Positions 60,650 through 64,000 of a stretch of DNA of 64,000 nucleotides are shown here, piece by piece. Origin of the DNA: Bacteroidota bacterium. Its GTDB lineage: Bacteria > Bacteroidota > Bacteroidia > Chitinophagales > Chitinophagaceae. The notes below the pieces were generated by a model. The model was not told the origin of the DNA and did not search any database. It worked only from the letters and a program-made list of their open reading frames with translations. The number at the start of each line of letters is the position of its first letter. Within the stretch, counting starts at the first letter, position 1. The DNA lies in assembly GCA_020161535.1 (NCBI GenBank), contig JAIUNW010000008.1:137908-201907 (forward strand). The letters run 5' to 3'. The translations under genes were made by a program, and so were the position numbers.

Positions 60650-60728
60650 GAAACGCATAGAAGAGCGCCAGGTCTAATTCATTGGGTTTGATATGTTTTT
60701 GCAGTTGCCGGAGCAGAAGATCGTTCAT
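60650..60728 (-). pseudogene. N-terminal remnant of a signalling-type protein
   Basis: A frame starting at ATG 60728 reads MNDLLLRQLQKHIKPNELDL and then degenerates into sequence that overlaps the start of the PLP enzyme gene out of frame. The opening resembles the N-termini of some sensor histidine kinases (LLxRQLxKH). It may be a deletion remnant; the evidence is short. Confidence 0.3.
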
Positions 60729-60785
60729 GCTAAAAAATAAGCTTTCTTCCGGTCAAAAAACGTACATTAGGGAACAACTTTTGGT

Positions 60786-61340
60786 ATGAGTCGCCGCAAT
60801 ATCGAAAGCATATTTTCATGGTTCTTTTTGGCCTTGGTGCTGACCGGCCCGGGAACAAGTTATGCGCAATCGCGCGACTGGCGCAATCGGATTGATCGGG
60901 TGGTCGAAAAGGCCGATAGCCTGGCCATGCGGTCACAGCTCACTTTTTACCTCAATAAATTTGTGCAGAAAGACCGGCCGGTTCGCGAAACCTGGCACTA
61001 TACCGTGAACAAAGGGGAGGTCGTCATTTTTGAAGTGCATTATTTTATCGATACCATCGAGCGACTCGAAACTTATTACCTCGATCGGGAGCAGGTGGTT
61101 TGTATGGAAGAATATGAAATTCTTTGGCCGAAACACGATGATGATCGCATTCTATGGGGAACGGTTTGTTTTTTCGATGCGCAACAGGTGCGGCAATACA
61201 TCAGCATGGGAGCAAAAACAAGGGGCGAACAAATGCCCGAAGTCGATCCCTATATGCGTTTCAGGCGCCGCTTCCGCGAGCTGAATGAAACGCGCACGCT
61301 GCTGGAAAAAGACGACCAGTACGTTACCTTTGCGAAATGA
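60786..61340 (+). CDS. Uncharacterised secreted protein
   Basis: I recognise no family. A signal peptide (about residues 1-27, ending SYAQ) leads a 184-residue protein with an Arg- and Asp-rich body: DWRNRIDRVVEKADSLAMRS, VRETWHYTVNKGEVVIFEVH and YIDTIERLE-type strands (here YFIDTIERLETYYLD). It probably folds as a small periplasmic beta protein. Its stop overlaps the start of the nucleoid-associated protein gene (ATGA), so the two are translationally coupled. Confidence 0.75.
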   Translation: MSRRNIESIFSWFFLALVLTGPGTSYAQSRDWRNRIDRVVEKADSLAMRSQLTFYLNKFVQKDRPVRETWHYTVNKGEVVIFEVHYFIDTIERLETYYLDREQVVCMEEYEILWPKHDDDRILWGTVCFFDAQQVRQYISMGAKTRGEQMPEVDPYMRFRRRFRELNETRTLLEKDDQYVTFAK

Positions 61341-62380
61341 CAGCACTGGAAAATGTTTCCATTCAACAAGCCATCGTACACAAGGTCGGAAACCCCACAC
61401 GCGGCGAACAATTATTGCTTTCTCCCCATCCACTTACCCTGAATGATGATCTGGTGCGTTCGCTACTGGTTCGTTATTTACTCGCCCCTTTTTCGGAAAA
61501 CGAAATCTATCATTTCACGCACCTGAGTGATGTGCAGATGAACGAAGTATATCGCTATGTGCGCGAAATATTTGAACAGCCCAAAAGGTTTGTCGCGGTA
61601 TCGCAACTGCTGGCGAAACTGCTCTATAGCAAATCGACGCATGCACGCGTGAAAGACGGAGAATTGTATGTGGTGTATTTCGAGAATGTTTTTTTTGAAG
61701 GCGAATCGCAACCCGCCATTGGCATTTTCAAGTCAGAAACCAAGGAGACTTTTCTGAAAGTATTTGCGCACGGCAAAGGATGGGAGCTGGGCGCCGAAGA
61801 TGGCATCAACATCAATAAACTGGACAAAGGTTGTTTGGTTTTTCGTACCGAGTCAGAAAACGGTTTTCGGGTGTCGGTGGTTGATCATACCAATCGCCAG
61901 GAAACGCAGTATTGGGTCAACGATTTTTTACAGGTGCAACCACTGGCCAACAGTTACCAACACACCAACCAGGTGATGGGCCTGTGCAAGCTTTTCATCG
62001 AAAACGAATACGCCGAAAAATTCGATATTCAGCGCAGCGACCAAATTGACTTGATGAATCGGTCGATCGATTATTTCCGGACAAAAGAGCAATTCGATAT
62101 GAACGAATTTGCGGCCGAAGTAATTCATCACCCCGAGGTGGTGGAAAGCTTTATGCAGTTCAAACGGAATTTTGAAGACAACCGCCGGTTTGAGATCGAT
62201 GCCCAATTCGATATTCATGGCGCGGCGGTGCAGAAACAACAGAAATTATTTAAGTCGGTGCTCAAACTCGACAAAAACTTCCATGTGTATATCCATGGCC
62301 GGCGCGACCTGATCGAACGTGGATACGATGAAGCCGTGGGCAAAAAGTTTTACAAACTGTATTACGACGAAGAAAGCTGA
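61337..62380 (+). CDS. Nucleoid-associated protein (NdpA/YejK family)
   Basis: The 347-residue protein matches the 37-kDa nucleoid-associated family: VSIQQAIVHKVGNPTRGEQL at the N-terminus, LYSKSTHARVKDGELYVVYF, AIGIFKSETKETFLKVF, WVNDFLQVQPLANSYQHTNQ, and an end in YIHGRRDLIERGYDEAVGKK. The family binds DNA; its exact role is not settled. Its stop directly abuts that of fabH, with no intergenic base. Confidence 0.9.
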   Translation: MTALENVSIQQAIVHKVGNPTRGEQLLLSPHPLTLNDDLVRSLLVRYLLAPFSENEIYHFTHLSDVQMNEVYRYVREIFEQPKRFVAVSQLLAKLLYSKSTHARVKDGELYVVYFENVFFEGESQPAIGIFKSETKETFLKVFAHGKGWELGAEDGININKLDKGCLVFRTESENGFRVSVVDHTNRQETQYWVNDFLQVQPLANSYQHTNQVMGLCKLFIENEYAEKFDIQRSDQIDLMNRSIDYFRTKEQFDMNEFAAEVIHHPEVVESFMQFKRNFEDNRRFEIDAQFDIHGAAVQKQQKLFKSVLKLDKNFHVYIHGRRDLIERGYDEAVGKKFYKLYYDEES

Positions 62381-63373
62381 TCAGCATCCCCACTTCACCC
62401 AGGCAGCACCCCAGGTAAAGCCACCGCCAAAGGCAGCCAGGATCAGGTTATCGCCCTTTTTCAATTGATCCTGCCATTCCCACAAGCAAAGCGGAATGGT
62501 AGCAGCCGTGGTATTGCCAAAACGCGTGATATTGATCATTACTTTTTCGCGCGGAAGGCCAATGCGTTGGGCCGTGGCATCAATGATTCGAAGGTTGGCC
62601 TGGTGCGGTACCAGCCAGGCGATGTCATTGCCGGTGAGGTTGTTTTTCTCGAGCAGTTCAGCACTTACATCGGCCATGCCGGTAACAGCATATTTGAAAA
62701 CAGTTTTGCCTTCCTGGTGGGCAAAATGTTCGCGACGGGTCACGGTTTCGATGCTGGCCGGATAGGCTGATCCCCCTGCTTTCATATTGAGGTAATTGCG
62801 GCCGGTTCCATCGGATTTGAGGATCGCATCCTGCAAACCCAAGCCATCGGTATTGGGTTCAAGCAATACGCAGCCCGCACCATCGCCGAAAATAACGCAG
62901 GTATTGCGGTCGGTGTAGTCGACGATAGCACTCATTTTATCGGCGCCCACCACCACCACTTTTTTATAGCGGCCACTTTCAATAAACATGGCACCAGTCG
63001 AAAGGGCGAATAAAAACCCTGAACAGGCTGCGCCCAGGTCGAAGCCCCAGGCATTGGTAGCGCCGATCTTGTCGCAAACAATATTGGCCGTGGCGGGAAA
63101 CACCATATCGGGGGTAACCGTCGCCACAATCATACAATCGATATCAGTGGGCGAAATGCCGCGTTTGGCACAGAGGTCGAGTACGGCGGGCGCCGCCATA
63201 TCGGAAGTTGCTTTTCCTTCGCCCTTCAGGATGCGGCGCTCGGAAATGCCGGTACGGGTGCGGATCCACTCATCGTTGGTATCCACCATTTTCTCCAGCT
63301 CAAAATTGGTCAGGGTATAGTCAGGAACATATCCTCCCACCGCGGTAATGGCGGCCGTAATTTTCTGCGTCAT
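62381..63373 (-). CDS. fabH: 3-oxoacyl-ACP synthase III
   Basis: FabH starts fatty-acid synthesis by condensing an acyl-CoA with malonyl-ACP. From ATG 63373 ([20 protein letters not shown]) the protein has 330 residues. The catalytic Cys is in [19 protein letters not shown], the His in [20 protein letters not shown] and the Asn in [21 protein letters not shown] -7-like TACATTTG lies at 63403-63396, about 22 bp upstream. The frame's extension to 63505 overlaps ruvA and is rejected. Confidence 0.95.
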   Translation of the reverse strand: MTQKITAAITAVGGYVPDYTLTNFELEKMVDTNDEWIRTRTGISERRILKGEGKATSDMAAPAVLDLCAKRGISPTDIDCMIVATVTPDMVFPATANIVCDKIGATNAWGFDLGAACSGFLFALSTGAMFIESGRYKKVVVVGADKMSAIVDYTDRNTCVIFGDGAGCVLLEPNTDGLGLQDAILKSDGTGRNYLNMKAGGSAYPASIETVTRREHFAHQEGKTVFKYAVTGMADVSAELLEKNNLTGNDIAWLVPHQANLRIIDATAQRIGLPREKVMINITRFGNTTAATIPLCLWEWQDQLKKGDNLILAAFGGGFTWGAAWVKWGC

Positions 63374-63439
63374 GCGTTTCAGTTCAAAAGCGAGCCAAAT
63401 GTAGGTAAATTGCGGTGTTATTTCTTTATTTTGCAGCCT

Positions 63440-64000
63440 ATGATCGCCTACCTGAAGGGTCAGTTCACCCTTTTTAACCCAACCTGTGTGTATGTAGATG
63501 TACATGGCATAGGCTATGAGGTGTATATTTCGCTGAATACCTATGAAGCCATCCGCAACCAGAAGGAAGGTCAGTTATTCACGTATTTACATATCAGGGA
63601 AGACGCGCATATACTCTATGGCTTTGCCAGCGCCGCCGAAAAACAAATGTTTTTGCAATTGTTGGGCGTGAACGGTGTTGGCGCTTCTACGGCGCGGATG
63701 ATGCTGTCCTCGCTCAAGCCCGAAGAAATCAGCCGGGCCATTAGCCAGGGCAATTCGCGACAACTGGAAACCGTAAAAGGCATTGGCCGCAAAACGGCCG
63801 AGCGGATTGTACTCGAACTGCGCGACAAAATCAATAAACAAGGTATCGATATAAATAATTCAGTAACCGCAGGCAATACCACCGAGCACGACGCGTTAGA
63901 GGCCTTGCTGGCATTGGGGATTGCCCGTCCCGCGGCCGAACAGGCCCTCCGGAAAGCGATCCAGCAAGAGCCGGGTACCGAACAAGTTCAGGACTTGATC
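63440..64000 (+). CDS. ruvA: Holliday junction branch migration protein RuvA (3' end outside window)
   Basis: RuvA binds four-way DNA junctions and directs RuvB. The visible 187 codons start [20 protein letters not shown] and include domain I ([20 protein letters not shown]) and the two helix-hairpin-helix motifs ([39 protein letters not shown]). The acidic linker and start of domain III ([20 protein letters not shown]) follow. The frame is still open at 64000, only a few codons short of the family's usual 190-200 residues. Confidence 0.95.
   Translation, partial: MIAYLKGQFTLFNPTCVYVDVHGIGYEVYISLNTYEAIRNQKEGQLFTYLHIREDAHILYGFASAAEKQMFLQLLGVNGVGASTARMMLSSLKPEEISRAISQGNSRQLETVKGIGRKTAERIVLELRDKINKQGIDINNSVTAGNTTEHDALEALLALGIARPAAEQALRKAIQQEPGTEQVQDLI

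Noticed and set aside
1..64000. rRNA, tRNA or tmRNA genes
   Set aside because: No cloverleaf, anticodon arm or rRNA-like segment was recognised in any gap.

Overview
The window looks like chromosomal DNA of a Bacteroidota bacterium, probably near the Chitinophagaceae. The basis is a SusC/SusD-type outer-membrane pair, PafA alkaline phosphatase, a 7TM-DISM sensor kinase, futalosine-pathway menaquinone genes, few Shine-Dalgarno sequences, and repeated TAnnTTTG elements (the -7 box of Bacteroidota promoters) just upstream of start codons. The family is inferred. No rRNA, tRNA or CRISPR array was seen.

Layout. 1-2231: tail of an unknown gene, an ExbB/ExbD pair and prmC. 2329-8006: PepSY membrane protein, B12-type radical SAM protein, M19 dipeptidase and a two-module thioredoxin protein. 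8078-16241: a GMC oxidoreductase with its small partner, a GH26 mannanase, then SusC/SusD closed by a strong terminator. 16298-18700 is an accessory island: IS21-like terminal repeats, a three-gene toxin-antitoxin module with a palindromic operator, and a low-GC stretch of small orphan and broken ORFs. 18734-29331 is housekeeping metabolism: ribD, mrp, pyrF, glutaryl-CoA dehydrogenase, aroK, a 3-hydroxyacyl-CoA dehydrogenase. 29381-38457: a lipoprotein, an FG-GAP protein, sensor kinase divergent from ftsK, lolA-like, an AraC regulator, ubiX and a thioredoxin.

38458-39701 is a 1.2 kb non-coding gap. It holds terminators and an 831-bp segment bracketed by 28-bp inverted repeats and filled with short tandem arrays. 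39702-47837: an alpha-oxoamine synthase, pafA with an M16 protease, class II aldolase, and an unrecognised protein with kinase-like motifs. An 0.87 kb repeat-rich gap follows. 48705-64000: cystathionine beta-synthase, tex, photolyase, mqnB-mqnD, a queD/PTPS-folE pair, fabD, a transsulfuration enzyme, a nucleoid-associated protein, fabH and a truncated ruvA.

Pathway links: menaquinone (mqnB, mqnD), fatty acids (fabD, fabH), pteridines (folE, queD/PTPS), sulfur amino acids (CBS plus a gamma-family PLP enzyme) and acyl-CoA oxidation (GCDH, HBD). The most unusual pieces are the XRE-antitoxin-ParE module, the inverted-repeat element, the kinase-like protein, a sigma-like membrane protein and a tandem operator upstream of the AraC gene.
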